Of a DNA stretch of 64,000 nucleotides, positions 35,598-48,154 are shown piece after piece. A program made the translations under genes and the position numbers. The stretch is from Tetradesmus obliquus (taxonomy: Eukaryota > Chlorophyta > Chlorophyceae > Sphaeropleales > Scenedesmaceae): assembly GCA_030272155.1 (NCBI GenBank), contig CP126192.1:3196501-3260500 (forward strand). Direction: 5' to 3'. How positions within the stretch are numbered: the first letter of the stretch is position 1; each line of letters opens with the position of its first letter. The notes under the pieces were generated by a model. That model saw only the letters and a list, made by a program, of their open reading frames with translations, had not been told where the DNA came from and ran no database searches.

Positions 35598-38500
35598 GAC
35601 CCCACTGCCTCCCCTCAGGTTGCGGGCAGCAGCGACAGGATTGCCAACCTGCTGGAGCTACTAGCACCACCACAGCAGCAGCAGCCGCGCATTGCCGACT
35701 TTGCTGCCGCGGAGGTGGAGGCTGTGCTGGGCGGCAAGGCGTGGAAGCGGCTGCTGCCTGGGCTGGCAGTGCTGGCCAAGCTCAAGCTGCTCACACCGGC
35801 CAAGAAGGGCGGAGAGGACGGGGAGACGTGGGGCCAGTGCCACCCGGCATATGTGAGTGCAGGGCTGAGCTACAGTGGGTGCAAATCGCAGGCCAGTTCT
35901 TGCCTTGCATCAGGAGTGGCGCCATACATTAGCAGGAGCGCATGTACACACGTCTCAGCTGCTGAGGAGGACACGTGTTGTGCCTGTGCTGCTGCTGCTG
36001 CCGCAGGCGACGCACCTGATCATCGGTACGCTGGGTGTGCTGGACGTGCCGTGCGAGTTTGAGGACGCGGCGCCGGTGCGGCTGGACTGCGACTTCACGC
36101 AGGCCGGCAGCTGGGGCGAGTACTGGTCCAAGATGCAGGTGGGGCGGCTGGGGGCTGGGGGGGGGGGGGGGGGGCGCTGGGGCAGCAAAGCTTTTCTACC
36201 AGCGGGTGGGCGTGTGGCCCACCTTATTTGGAGAGCAAGGCCGCGGGAGGGGATATGCATGGTGTGAGCTGCTGGAGCTTGTCAGGGCGTGCAGGAAGGC
36301 GCAGCTACATAACGTTGTAGGCAGTCATGTCGAACAGTGCGCTTGCAGGCAGAGCACGGATTTGGACATGCCATAGGTGGCGGCAAGTATAGCAGGGTGG
36401 AGCCTGCTCTTGACTTTACACCAGTATGTTGACCTGACTGATACATCTGTGGCTGCTGCTACTGCTGCTGCTGCTGCTGCCAGGCGCTGTATGACACGCA
36501 GCTGATGAGCCAGGCCAGCCTGGCGCGCTTCTTCCCCGCCAGCGCAGTGCCCGACGTCATGCGGCACAGGTGCTGGGCCTCCTACAGGTGCGCGGCGTGT
36601 GGAACAAAAACACAACAACAACAGTGACAGCGACTGCAGCTCTGGCAGATGTTAACACGTGAAGCGTCACATACGCAACAAGGCCCGTAGGTTTCCGCAA
36701 CACTTACATGCCCCTGTGTTGTGCTGGTTGAGCTTCCTTCGGTATGGGCAACCTGCTCATCCTGCGGCTCCTGCGTGCACCAGTTCGCACCTCACGCTGC
36801 GGCAGCAACACTCCTGCCACCACCCCAGTGCCTGTCACAGCCTCTGTGCCTACCTGCTGGCCTGCTCATGTGCTGCTGCTGCTGCTGTGTTGCTGCTGCG
36901 CTTGCAGGAGCATCTCGCTCATCCCCTTCCTGCAGCTGCAGGCGCGGCTGGAGGGCCTGCCTGTGGAGCAGCTGGACATGCACATGGCGCGACAGCTGGC
37001 AGAGGAGCTGAGCCAGCCCTACCAGGCGGTGAGCGTCACAATGGCACCCGCATCATAGTAGAAGACATTGTTTCTTGTAAGTCATACCTTTTGGCATCAC
37101 GGACAACAGAGCAGGACAGCGGACACTGTTTGGGACCGCTGCTCATGATTGTCAGCCGTGTCATGACCTTGGTTATCCTCCTGCGCTGTCATCGGCTGAA
37201 CATGCTGGTCCGCGTGTGGCGCTGACATGCTGCCGGCTGTGCTTCCTGCCGCCGTGCTCACCCTGCAGGTGCTGCAGTTTGTGACGCGGCTGCGCACTGA
37301 GATCAATGAGGCGCGTGAGAGGGCTGGGCTGGGCCGCATCTACCTGCTCAGCAAAGGGGAGGGCAGTACCCTGGACAGCCGACGCCAGGAGCAGGCCAGG
37401 TGCGGCACGGCAGCGCAAGCAGGCATGCATAGATGCAGGAATAGGTGCAGGAATAGGTGCAGGGGGTGTGCGCCCGAAGCTGCAGCATGGCGTGCGGTTG
37501 CTCCGCATGTGCTGATGTGCGCGCTGCGGAGCACAGCACTGCAAGTAAGGCATGTGGCCACACAGCCTGCTGGCTAAACCTGGCAGCGTCAGATCCAGGA
37601 TGTGTTACTGGATCCACACAATGCTGCAAACAATGCCTACCAAGAAGTGCATTGTCAGCGCGCCTGGCCCTGTGCCTCATGCTTTGTGTGCTGTTGCACA
37701 TGTGTATGCCAACCTGCAGGGAGCGCCGCCGCCGCCGCACCAAAATTGAGCGGCGCCGCAGCAGGCAGCGCAGGCGGCGGCAGGGCGAGGCGCTGTCTGG
37801 CTCCGGCTCGGAGTCTGGCAGCGCATCAGCAGCAGACGCAGCAGGCGTTGATGATGAGGCCCAGGCTGGCAGTGAGGCGGCAGGAGCGCTGGCGCTGGCA
37901 GGCCAGCAGGGCAAGCGGCGCCGGCGCAGCAGGAGCCGCAGCAAGCAGCGCAGCAGGAAAGCTACAGAGGGCTGGGATGGGGTGGAGGGCGGCAGCAGCG
38001 GCAGCGCCAGCGACAGTGAGGCGTCGGATGAGGAGAGCGAGGAGCGGCGGCGCGCTGCTGCTGCTGCTGCAGTCAGCGGGCGCTCCCTGCCCAAGATTGT
38101 GATCCAGCTGGCGCCAGAGGACCGGCCTGAGGCAGGTGCAGCTGGCAGGGGCAGTGGCAGTGACAGCTGGCTGAGTGATGATGATGCTGTGCGCAGCAGG
38201 AGCAGGAGCCGCGCAGACAGCAGCAGGCGGCAGGCGGGTGTGACCACGGACGGCGACGGCGGCGTGACGGGCGCTGACAGTGACGGCGGCGGCGTGGCTG
38301 TGCCGGAGCGCATTGCGCAGAAGCGGCACCGCTGGACGCCGCAGCAGGACCGGCAGCTGCTGCGCTGGGTGGTGGCGCAGCGCGTGGAGCTGGGCACGCG
38401 CGTGCAGGTGGGACAGGGGTGTTTCCACCTGTCAGCTGGTTGCTGCAGGTGGGACATGTTGAACCTGTGTTGTTTTCACCGGTCAACCAGTTACTTCAGG

Positions 38501-41500
38501 TTCAACCTGTTGAACCTGTCTTGTGGGGTGACAGCTTGCTTTGATGCGTGCTGGGCGGCTGCAGCTGAAGAGTGCGGTAGTCAACTTAGCCCATGCATAA
38601 TGCAGCATGCATGCATGAGGGTGTCCGCATGCGCAACACTGTTCACTGTAGTATCCAAGCAGGTAAGGCATGTTTTGGGTGTCAGCCAGCAAAACGCAAA
38701 ACATGCTTGCTGCTGCTGCTGCAGGTGCGCTGGAGCAACGCCACGCCTGGGCTGCCGCTCCGCGTGGAGATGTGCACTCGCCGCTTCAACTTCCTCAAGA
38801 AGCACTCCAGCAGCAGCCTGTTCATCGCCAGCCTGGAGGCGCAGGTGCGGCAATGATGCAAAGCGCGGCTGCAGGATGCACAGATGTTTGCGTGTCGCGC
38901 AAGCTGCCAGATGCCACATCGCAGTTGCCGCATCACATAGTTGTGCGAAGGGGAGGCCAGTAGTTACCACAGTACACCTATGCATAATCGGTTGTTCAAA
39001 CGATTACCATAGCTGGCTTCCTGCCTCACCATGCTGTCTGGTGTGTGTCTGGCACCCCTATCATGTGTTTTACAGGCCACTGAGATCCACAAGGAGTTTG
39101 CAGCGCGCCGCAACATCCTGCAGCAGCAGCTGGCGCGCCTGCAGCAGGAGTCGCGGCTGTCAGTCAACCCGCTGCTGCTGCCAGGCGGCACGCTCGCGCT
39201 GCCGGCAGCAGGCCAGCAGCAGCAGCAGCAGCAGGATGAAACCACTGCCGACCCTCAGCAGCAGCAGCCAGCACAGCAGAATGCAGCAGCTGCTGCAGCA
39301 GGCCAGGTGCCGGCTGCAAGTGCCAGCCTGGCTGTTGCTGGGCCGCACCAGGTGACGCCGCAGGGCAACATAATCCTGCTGCCCGATGACTCCATCCAAG
39401 CGAAGCTGGATAAGCTGCTTGCGCAGATTGAGGAGTTCACCACACCCAGGTGCGCAGCACAGCATGAACTACAGCGTGGCGGCTGGGGCACAGCTGCCTG
39501 CATGATTGCAGACGACAGCTTGCAGAGAACGGACAACTCCAGCACCACCTGCAGCACTGTACTGCAGCTGAGCGTGTCGTACTCAATGCCTGCGGCTGCA
39601 GACGGCTTGGCGAAGACTGTGTCTTGCGCAAACATGCTGGGTCTGCAAGTTCAGCAACACAATGCGCGTGGTGTGCTGCAGGTACCGACCCGCTGCGCTG
39701 CGCAAGCCGCGCAGTGAGGGCGCTGAGGGCGAGGCTTCCCTGGGCAGGCAGATGCTGCGCAGGCGGAGGCGGAGGCGGCTGGCTGTTGCTGCTGGCGCGC
39801 CGCTGCGGCTGGGTGGTGCTGGCTCTGATGATGAGGCGGAGGGCGATGAGGAGCGGGGGGAGCTGGGGGCAGAGGAGGAGGGTGAGGCACGGCTGGCGGC
39901 TGCTGTGCGGCGGGTCGTACGTGACTATGGTGCCAAACCCGACCAGTTGCCTTGCAGCTGCTGTCAGTGCTGCTGCTGGGACTTGCATTTTTGTACCATA
40001 GTTTGTGCGTCAATCCTGTGTATGTGCAGCTGCTGGAATCGAACTCAGCACAATCCTTGAAGCTGTAGCAGCAGAATGTTTTGTTGCGGAGATCGCACCC
40101 ATGCTGCTAGCCAAACCACGCTGCTGTCACCGCCGCTGCTGCTGTTCCCGTCGCTGATGTGCAGGCCTGCTCAGCAGTGGCGACTCAGATGAGGAGAACG
40201 GCCAGCAGGAGGATGGCTGGCTGGCTGGAGGCGCAGCAGCACCCCGCCGCGGCAAGCAGCGGCGCGGCAGCAGTCGCCATGTGCGGCCGCTGCGCACGAC
40301 AGCAGACAGGCTGTCCAGGTCAGCTGCCATCTTGGCCAACGCTGCAGCAGCTGCTGCCGCAGTGATAGCGCAGCGCCGCGCAGCGGGCGAGTGCATCACG
40401 CCGGAGGCGGAGCAGCGCGAGCGGCAGCAGCAGCTGGAGGCTGCGATGAAGGGTGGCAAGCGCAGGCGGCGTGCACTGAAGCGACAGCAGCAGGGGCTGC
40501 AGCTGCGAACGTCAGCGATCAGTGGCCCCAGGGACCTGATCCAGTCCTGGCGCAGGCACCACAAGGGCGTGGAGACGCGCCCCAGCAAGGCTGCTGGGGC
40601 TGCAGCAGCTCCTAACGAAGGGCAACGCGATGAAGCAGCAGCAGCTGCTGCGGCGGCTGATGGCCTGGACGAGGCTGCAGCAGGGGCCAGGGATGAGTCT
40701 GTGGCTGCAGTGACAGGGCAGGCTACAGCAGCAGCAGAGCAGGCTGGCGCTGCGGCTGACAGCCCAACCGATGCCGCAGCAGCAGAAGCAGGCGCGCTGG
40801 CTGTTGCTGCAGCACCAGCATGGCCGTACGGAGCTGCACCCACCACTCCTGTGGTGTCTGCGATGCACCTCATCACCTCGCTGCTGCACCTGGTGGCGTC
40901 ACAGGGCAGCCTGCCGCCTGATGCCTCGCTCGCGCTGATGCTGCGCTTCAGCCAGGCCGAGGTTGCTGCTGCATTCAGGTGGCTGCGGGCGCTAGGCTGG
41001 CTGAACAGTGGCGCTGCGCGGCGGCCCTTCCAGCTCAGCACTGCATGGATCAAGCGGCTGCGGGGGGAGGCGGCGCTGTCAGACCTCATGGACCGCGCGC
41101 CAGCAGCAGCACTGGCACTGATGAAGGCAGGGCTGCGGGAGGCAGCTGGATGCAGCAGCAGCAGCAGCACCACGGCTGCAGTAGTCCTCGCAGCTGCAGC
41201 AGCAGCTGGCACGGCAAAGGAAGGAATGTCTGCAGATGCTGCGCAGCTCACTAGTGCTGCTGCTGTGCAGCAGCAGCAGCAGCAGCAGAAGCTGCTGCAG
41301 CTGCTTGAGAAAGAGGTGGAGCAGCTGGATCAGCAGCGTGCTGCCAAGGAGGCAGCTGACAGCGAGGCTGGAAAGGCAGCTGGCAGGAAAAGCGCCGAAC
41401 TGGCTGGTGATAGCATCCAACCAGCAGACAAGGCAGCAGCTGCTGCTGCAGGCACAGCGGAGCAGCTGGATGTGCAGATGCAAGAGCCAGGGGAGCAACA

Positions 41501-43877
41501 GCAGGGTGCAGCCACAGGCATTGACCAGGCAGCCGAGGCAGCGGACGTTGCACAGGCAGATCCGGAGCCGCAGGATGAGGCACAGGAAGCGCCTCAGCAG
41601 CGGCAGCAGGCTACACCAGAGCCAGCACCTGCTCCAGCTGCTGCAAGGCGGCCCAGCCCAAGCAGCCTGAGCAGCTGCCTTGCTGCGCTACTCCCAGCAG
41701 CAGCAGACTCTCCTGCAGCTGGCTTCTGGGTTGGTGTGCAGCCCAAGGTAGCTGCAGATGCAGATGTTGATGCAGGTGGCGCTGCAGCCAAGCAGGCAAG
41801 CGCTGCCAGGTCACACCCTGTCCCTGGTGCCCTGCTGCTTGAGCTGCTGGTGTCTGCAGCTGCCGGGCAGGTGCAGCTGAGCCTGTGCACAGTTCCACAG
41901 CAGAGCAGGGGCAGGGAGGGCAGCAATAGTGAGGCGGGCCTGTTGCTGAGCAGGATGCCACAGCTGCTCATCAGAGCTGACCCTGTTGCAACAGTACAAG
42001 AGGAGCTAGCGACAGACAGAGCAGCAGCGGCACCAGATGACTCGCAGGATGACGGTGATGACGAGGCAGCTGAGCCAGCTGCTGCACCAAAAGCAGGGGA
42101 GCCAGCTGCCAGTCGCCAAGCACAGGTGCAGCTGGTGCCGTCTCCTGCAAGCAGCGGTGGAGACCTTGGCCTGCTGGCCTACTGTGAAGGTGTTCCCACA
42201 GAGGAAGGTGCTGCTGAAATCGCAGCATTCCCCGCACTGGACGGCGACGGCAGGCCTGCAGCTGCTGCTTGCAGGAAGCGTCAGCGCAAGTCTTCTGCCT
42301 CACCTAATCCTGAGGTGGAGGCAGGCAGTGCAGTTTCCTGCAAGCAGCAGCAGCAGCATGGCCCGCTCTTTGAGCCTGTCGTGGTCGGCAGAGATGTGGC
42401 GGTGCGACAACAAGCAGAAGGCGCTTGCATGAGCGCTGCTGCAGCAGCAGCTGATGCTGCAACGGGCGCACTGCTTGTGCCAGCTGCTGATGAGCCAGCA
42501 GAGAGGGCTAGCAAGAGGCAGAAAGCTGCAGACAGCAGATACAGGGCATCTGCAGCTGCCAAGGAGCAAGCTCGTGTGGTGCTGTCAAGCACGAGCAGCG
42601 GCAGGGCATTGCCAGCACCTGAGCTGGTGCAGGTGCTGCTGGCGGCAGTGCGCCAAGCAGGGCCGCTGGGCGCCACTGAAGATGAGCTGCTGCAACACCT
42701 GCAGATGGCAGCAGCGGGCCCAGCAGACAAGACCGCAGAGCAAGCCATCTCAGGTGATGCTGGTTCTGGTGAGGAAGGTGCAGTAGGCACAGCAAGAGCA
42801 GAGGCAGCAGCAGCAGAAACAGCTGGTGATGATGTGTCGCCCAATGAGGCTGCAGCTGCTGCAGCAGCAGCAGCAGTTGAGGCCGCAGCCGTTGCTGCTG
42901 CTGCCGCAGCTGAGCTTGCTGCGGCATTTGCTGCGTTGCCAGCAGCGATGCTGCAGCTGTCAGCTGCTGCAGCATCGTCTGCGTTGCGCGCCAGCCTGTC
43001 ACTGCTGTGCAGGTATGGGCTGGTCAGGAGGGTGGCAGGCTGGCAGCAGCATGCCTGGGTGAGTGCAGAGGACAGCTGCAGGCTGCTTGCACGGCCTGTA
43101 CCTGAGCAGCCACAGCAGCAGAGGCAGCTGCCTGCACAGGAAGCTGCAGGGGCAGCAGGCACTGCAGGAGCTGGCGGCAGCGATGACAGTGCAGCAGCAT
43201 CAGCGGAGGCAGCTGCAGCTGTAGCACCAGCAATGACACAAACAGCGACAACTTCAGCAGCACCAGCAGCAGGCGCAGACGACCTTGTTGATGCACTACA
43301 CCAGCGGCCGCAGCAGCAGCAGCAGCAGCAGGACGCGCCTGGGGAGGCTGTTGTAGCTGCCTGGCTTGATCACAAGGGCTGCCTGAACCAAGACCTGTGG
43401 CGCAGCCTGGTCAAGCGTGTGATGGGGCTTGTGCTGCGCAACCCTGGCATCCCAGAGCCACTGCTGCTGGCTCAGCTAGACGTCGTCAGCCCTGCCGCTG
43501 TCAAGCAGCTGCTGGGTATCTTGCAGGAACAGGGGCACCTGCTTGCACGCCCTATTCAGGTGCCGGCAACTTCTGCAGGCATACAGGCGGGTGCTGGAGC
43601 AGCAGCTGCAGCAGCTGCCTCCAGCAGCGGTGATGGCACGGCCATGCTCAGCAATGGTGCAGCGCTGCGGCTTGGCACAGGCCTGGCAGGCTGCGCCCCA
43701 GCATCTGCAAAGCCGCCCTCTTTCCTTGGACCAATGCAGCCGACTGTGGGCAGCGGCAGCCGTGCAGCAAACGCGCAGCTGCAGCCACAGCTGGTTGTGC
43801 ACTTCTGGCCCTCATTGACCAGCAGCACCACCTGCCACCTGACATGTGTGCCACCAGGTGCTGTGCTGGGAGAGTAG
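27735..43877 (+). CDS. GTF3C1: TFIIIC largest subunit, B-block binding (GTF3C1/TFIIIC220-like)
   Basis: Binds the B-block of tRNA-gene promoters so that RNA polymerase III can be recruited (known family role). Twenty-five exons keep one frame, 3,148 residues: 27735-27789, 28022-28178, 28492-28576, 28864-28932, 29204-29281, 29578-29685, 29963-30109, 30458-30669, 30972-31275, 31528-31635, 31908-32843, 33210-33389, 33608-34025, 34343-34470, 34775-35380, 35619-35852, 36007-36138, 36484-36587, 36908-37028, 37269-37399, 37720-38407, 38725-38844, 39076-39449, 39682-about 39920, 40165-43877. Plant-like blocks are the start MDELHAVALEEIALEGKRG, the B-block winged helix VQTDMANALGVQHRNFFYVL (about 165-184), ILTPELCRRLGVSPKVLFKA, MQLHRNGYIPSLMLRLKVLH, a Myb/SANT-like RHRWTPQQDRQLLRWVV (about 1640) and the end LWRSLVKRVMGLVLRNPGIP (about 2985). 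It is much longer than plant homologues (about 1,800-1,900) because of Ala/Gln-rich inserts, mostly in the 3.7-kb last exon. Weak points are the donors of exons 3 and 24. Confidence 0.88.
28795..28862 (+). repeat. CTG microsatellite ending exactly at a 3' splice site
   Basis: The intron before exon 4 of the TFIIIC gene ends in (CTG)2 TTG (CTG)19 and then CAG, after which the exon starts at 28864. The repeat takes the place of the usual pyrimidine tract. Change in its length would move the branch point away from the acceptor but would not change the protein. Confidence 0.95.
32847..32880 (+). repeat. CTG repeat immediately after a 5' splice site
   Basis: Directly after the donor GTGCGC that closes exon 11 of the TFIIIC gene (exon end 32843), the intron continues as about ten CTG units. 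If read through it would add Cys residues to exon 11, and the frame stays open for another 20 codons or so before TAG at 32901. That makes intron retention hard to exclude by frame alone. Confidence 0.85.
36157..36174 (+). repeat. poly-G tract of 18 bases in a TFIIIC intron
   Basis: The G run lies about 20 bases inside the intron after exon 17, whose donor GTGGGG is at 36139. The flanks GTGGGGCGGCTGGGGGCTG are also G-rich, so a G-quadruplex near the 5' splice site is plausible. Confidence 0.85.
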
Positions 43878-44469
43878 GTTGACGGTGAGGGAAGCAAACT
43901 AGCCAACAGCTGTTGCAGCAACCGTGTTTGTGCAAGTTGCCCTGCCAGTAGACGAAGGTTTGCAATGCTGAGGTTTTGAATCCACGGTCCTTATCAGTAT
44001 GATTGGAACAGGGTGTACCTTGTGCGTCTGTTCCATCGGCCACACCAAAATTTAGTACTCGAAGTTGAGGTGATGATGTTGATGGTCTTCGTGCAGTTCC
44101 GGAATCTCTGCTTTTGAACGCAACAATCCTTATAGTATTAAACGAGTCAGTCCTCGACCACATGCTTGGCTCACAGCGTCAGAAATTGCGAGATCCGCCA
44201 GGACCGTATGAAATGAAGCGGTGTTTAGGCTCCACGCATTGGTCAGCATTTGTGACAAACCTCATATGCCTATGAAATAAGCATTTTGTCTGGGACTATA
44301 GTTCGTGAATGCACAGCTCGGGGTTGTTGTTCACGCTTGCCATCAAACGGCTCTTGACGCTCGCTTTACAGCCTGAACAAGTAGCAGGCTTCGACTACAG
44401 GCTCTGTTCACAGTAATCACAACCCATACTTTCTTTTTAGGCGTGGCTGGTTTCTTGCAGTGGTTTCAA
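43878..44469. other. intergenic: TFIIIC 3' flank and promoter of first secreted-protein gene
   Basis: A/T-richer than the surrounding exons and without triplet repeats. No ORF of interest. A T-rich block CATACTTTCTTTTTAGGCG lies at 44427-44445, shortly before the start codon at 44470. It could be a 5' leader element or, since it ends in TTTTTAG, a 3' splice site of an intron in the leader. Confidence 0.5.
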
Positions 44470-46711
44470 ATGGCTTTCAAGGTCCTCATGCTGCTCCTCG
44501 CGGGCCTGGGGCTGGCCTCCGCAGCCAGCTGGATTACGGCAACCGACTGTTCTTCAGCAGCTCCACCGACTGCCTTTGGACCCCCGACGTCAGACCCGTA
44601 AGTGCATGTCTGTCTTCAGCGCAAAGCCGGACTGGCTACGCATGTTGTAGTGCCTGTTGCTTCGCACTCGCTAGCCCTGCAGTACCAACTCGGCAAAGAC
44701 AATACATTTCTTCCCTCGTGCTTTTAAAGGCTGCATGAATTCCATGCCACCAGCCAGGTGCTAATGCCATGCCCCTATTGCTGCTGCTGCTTACATGTGT
44801 ACACATGTGTTAACACACGTGTTAACATGTTGCACGCGCACTGCATGCAGGAAGACCACTGTCTCCATCTCGACAGCTGCCACCGGCGCACCTGACAATG
44901 GCCTGTGCCCAGGCTTGATGTACAACCTCAAGGTAAGATGCTGCTGCAGTGACACAAGTACATGTGCTGATTGACTATGTCAGCAGACATGAGCTGTTGT
45001 TGCTAGCAACAGCCTGTGCCAGTCCAATTATGATTATCGTGTAGTCTGCACCGAAGATTGCTCGACATCTGAGCTTGAAGCTGCTGCAACACTGTTGACT
45101 GCTGTTGCAGGTAGTTTTCCCCAACTCACGCAAGTTCATTGTGGCTGCGTCCAAGGGCACTTTTGCCGGTTCCTCAGCTACTTGGTAAGTGCCCCTGGCC
45201 GTGCACCAACATTGATAGGACCAAGCACTGCAGTGCTTCTCGTGATTGCTGCGTTGATGCTCCTACATTATGCTAAGTCCCGCATTGTGACCTGTCCTGC
45301 AAGCTGGTACAATCCTCAGCAGTACTGGTTGTCACATATCAATGCTGTCCCAGCACAGGAAGGGAAGCAAGTGTTGCATAGGCACTGGCATCGCTGACAT
45401 ATTTTGCTCTTTCCTTCAAACATGCAGTCCCAACCGCCGGATGAGCTCTGCCGGTGCGACCAGTGTGGGCCTGCAGCTGACTCTTCCTTGCGATGCGTCT
45501 GGTGTGACAACCATCACTGTCTCCAGCATCGCCGTCAACACTACATCCAGCTCTGCCTACAGGAAGCTGACAGTTGACCTGCCCATCCTCTCAAAGTCAT
45601 CAGCATGCACCATGTCAACCTGCAACATGCCAGCTGCTGCTGCAACCACCACCACCGTGGTGACCACGTCATCTAGCCCAACAGCATCAACCGTCACCAC
45701 CACAGCCACTCCTGCTCAGTCAACAACAAGCTCCACTGCTTCCACTGCCACGTCAACAAGCAGCATGGGGAACCAGCTGACCTTTGACCTGTCAGCTCTT
45801 TTTGATGCCAACCCCCTGGCTGGCCTCGGTGGCTTGACAACCGCCCTGCAAGGATTTGGCATTGGCAGCTCAGGCAGCGCATCAGCTATCGGCAACCTTA
45901 CCAGCCTTGTGAACTCCCTGAAGACGGTCGGCTCGGTGGTCAACGCTGTTACTGGCATCAACGCTGCTGGCACAACCACTACCAGCGCATCAACGACACC
46001 CACAATCACTGCAACTGTTCCCTCCCTGGACCCCACACAGGTATGTTGCAGGGATTCTGTATGGGTGTCATATTGTCAAGCGGTGCAAATACCTGATTGA
46101 GCTGGTACACACTCCTGCTGCAGCATGACACCACAGCTACACATGCCTAAAGTTGATGGCCGCTTGGCGATTTTGTGATTCAACATTGATGTCCTTGTCC
46201 TGCTGTGTTTCACCCTCTCCGCACTCGTTCGCTGCAGTTCCTCACAGTGCTGCAGCAGATTGGCACATTGGTCAACACTGGAAGCAGCACTGGTGTCCTG
46301 GGCCTGCTCACCTCCCTCAACACCATCCAGTCTGCCGTCAGCAGCAACAGTTCTGTTGCTCAAGTCAGCGGTGTTCTGAACGCTCTCAAGACCGTTGGAT
46401 CGATCTTCAACCCCACAGTTGCTGCCTCTTCCAGCACCACCACTGGCGGCAGTACGACCAGCAGCAGTACAACCGGTACAAGCACAACTGGCAGCAGCGT
46501 CTCAACACCTGTCACAGCCACATCACCCCTGCAGTCCATCATTGCTGCCGGCGAGGATGTCGTTCACAAGCTGCAGGCATGCCTTCCTGCCAGTGGCACC
46601 ACCAGCAGCGGTTTGGCTGCTATCAACCTGCAAAGTCTTCTTGCATTTGTGCAGTCTGTTGGTACTTTCTTCAACAAGCTGTCAGTCCTCAACAGTGCTT
46701 TGTCTGGCTAA
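44470..46711 (+). CDS. secreted protein of unknown function, copy 1 of a tandem pair
   Basis: Five exons: 44470-44597, 44851-44932, 45111-45184, 45428-46040, 46238-46711 (456 residues). The start MAFKVLMLLLAGLGLASAAS is a textbook signal peptide. The mature protein begins with a Cys-containing domain of about 130 residues. Blocks include CPGLMYNLKVVFPNSRKF, SKGTFAGSSATCPNR, GATSVGLQLTLPC and a closing CTMSTC. A Thr/Ser-rich linker follows (probably O-glycosylated). Then comes a hydrophobic helical region with repeated patterns: ALQGFGIG, LVNSLKTVGSV, GLLTSLNTIQSAVS, LNALKTVGSIF. The end is LQSLLAFVQSVGTFFNKLSV. No domain is recognised; the FPxxR...GTFAG block faintly recalls Reeler-type extracellular domains but I would not name it. 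All four donors begin GTA, unlike most genes here. A cell-wall, surface or secreted structural role is inferred only from the signal peptide and composition. Confidence 0.75.
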
Positions 46712-48154
46712 AAACATCAGCCTTATGACATGCATGATCTGGGGTATTCCACGATTGGCATGGTGTAGCACAGACAGTACGCGCGTACAGATTTGTACAG
46801 GGCGGTTGTGGTGTGCAGCAACGAGCCTGCACATTGAGAGTATGAGCAGCCTCAGCACCCAGCGCTCACTCTTCACTGCAAGCATGATGGCTCAAAGTCT
46901 GTTTTTGCAACATTTGCGCAGCATCTACTTTTACTTGTACTGCAGCAGTCTGCATGTTGAGCATGGCTTGGTTCATGGTACGGCATGGCATAGCAAAGTT
47001 TGAGCTTCTGCTGCAATAAAACTTTTGCTGGGGCTTGGCCACCATGCGTGGCATCACCTAGCAGGGGAGATTCGTACGGCATTGTGCAATGAGCTTGGTT
47101 GCAACGATCACCGTGTGGCACCCTTCAAGGCATTGGCCAATTATTGCCGCACCTGATCCTTTTTTTATGAGAATCACCACAAGGTGTACCGACTTGTAGT
47201 CGCTTACGACTTTGTTACCATGTGGGTAAACCATGAATTCTGCGGTGACAATCCGGATGTTGACAGACTGCCAGGTCACTGCTTGATCACAACAGGTGCT
47301 GCAAGGTAGCTGTAGCAGAACAAGCACTATTGCAACAGTTATCCTGATATAAAGCTAGACACTGTGATTTATCACGCCAGCTGGAGCCTTGGAGCTGTAT
47401 ACCCATGCTTTGAACACTTATGTGCTGTGGCATTCATCCTAGACGGTCTGGCCAGGCCTGGCATGATGTCAGCAGCCAGCCTGGAGCCGAGAGGAGAGAA
47501 TCTTGATGCTGGAGTACCAGCTCAAGCTATAGGACATGTCGTCAAGTCCAGTTCAGCAGCAAGTTGTACTAACAACAGTTGCTGTGAGCAGCATTGAAAG
47601 CAGCAGCTGCACCTGCCGCTGGAGCCAGCATGTAACACAGCAGGACAGAGTTCAGCGCTCCTGAGCAGATCACACTGATTTGATGTGCTTTGAGTTCATA
47701 CAGCATCGTGAAGATGAAAAAGTAGCCATATACTCATCAAGTAGAGTGCGAAGTAAGCTTGTTTGTGGGCGAAAAGCTTGCACGGAAAACCAGCACAGCC
47801 ATCGCAGTTGCGATCGCTCTCGAGTGCTGGGCTTGGATGCTGGGATGGGTGCAGCGGCTGCGACGATGTAATTGAGTGCATACAGGCTGCACGTTTAACA
47901 GGTGTAACACTTGCAGCAAACAAAGCTCGCGAAATTCATGGGTTGACCGTTGAAAGAAGTAGGGTTTGTGTTGGATTATGCCACAGGCCACCATGTTGTA
48001 GCGGCCTATAAAGCTCCAACACCTCAAAAGCTGCTAACTTATTCAATGTCCGTGTCATTGCACACACCTGCCGCATGCGTGTCGTCGACCTCACTATTGA
48101 AAAGCGGTCGCAAGCAACCAACGCAGCAAGGAAGGTTGCGCTGAGAACGAAGCC
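46712..48154. other. intergenic between the two secreted-protein copies
   Basis: No exon-like ORF and no triplet repeats. AATAAA occurs at about 47015 in GCAATAAAACTTTTGC, about 300 bases after the stop of copy 1, and might serve in 3' end formation, although green algae usually use TGTAA. The rest should include the promoter of copy 2. Confidence 0.5.

Noticed and set aside
40127..41251. 374-codon minus-strand ORF
   Set aside because: It is antisense to the Ala-rich last exon of the TFIIIC gene and shows only Ala/Ser/Cys bias; complementary GCA/CAG codons keep it open.
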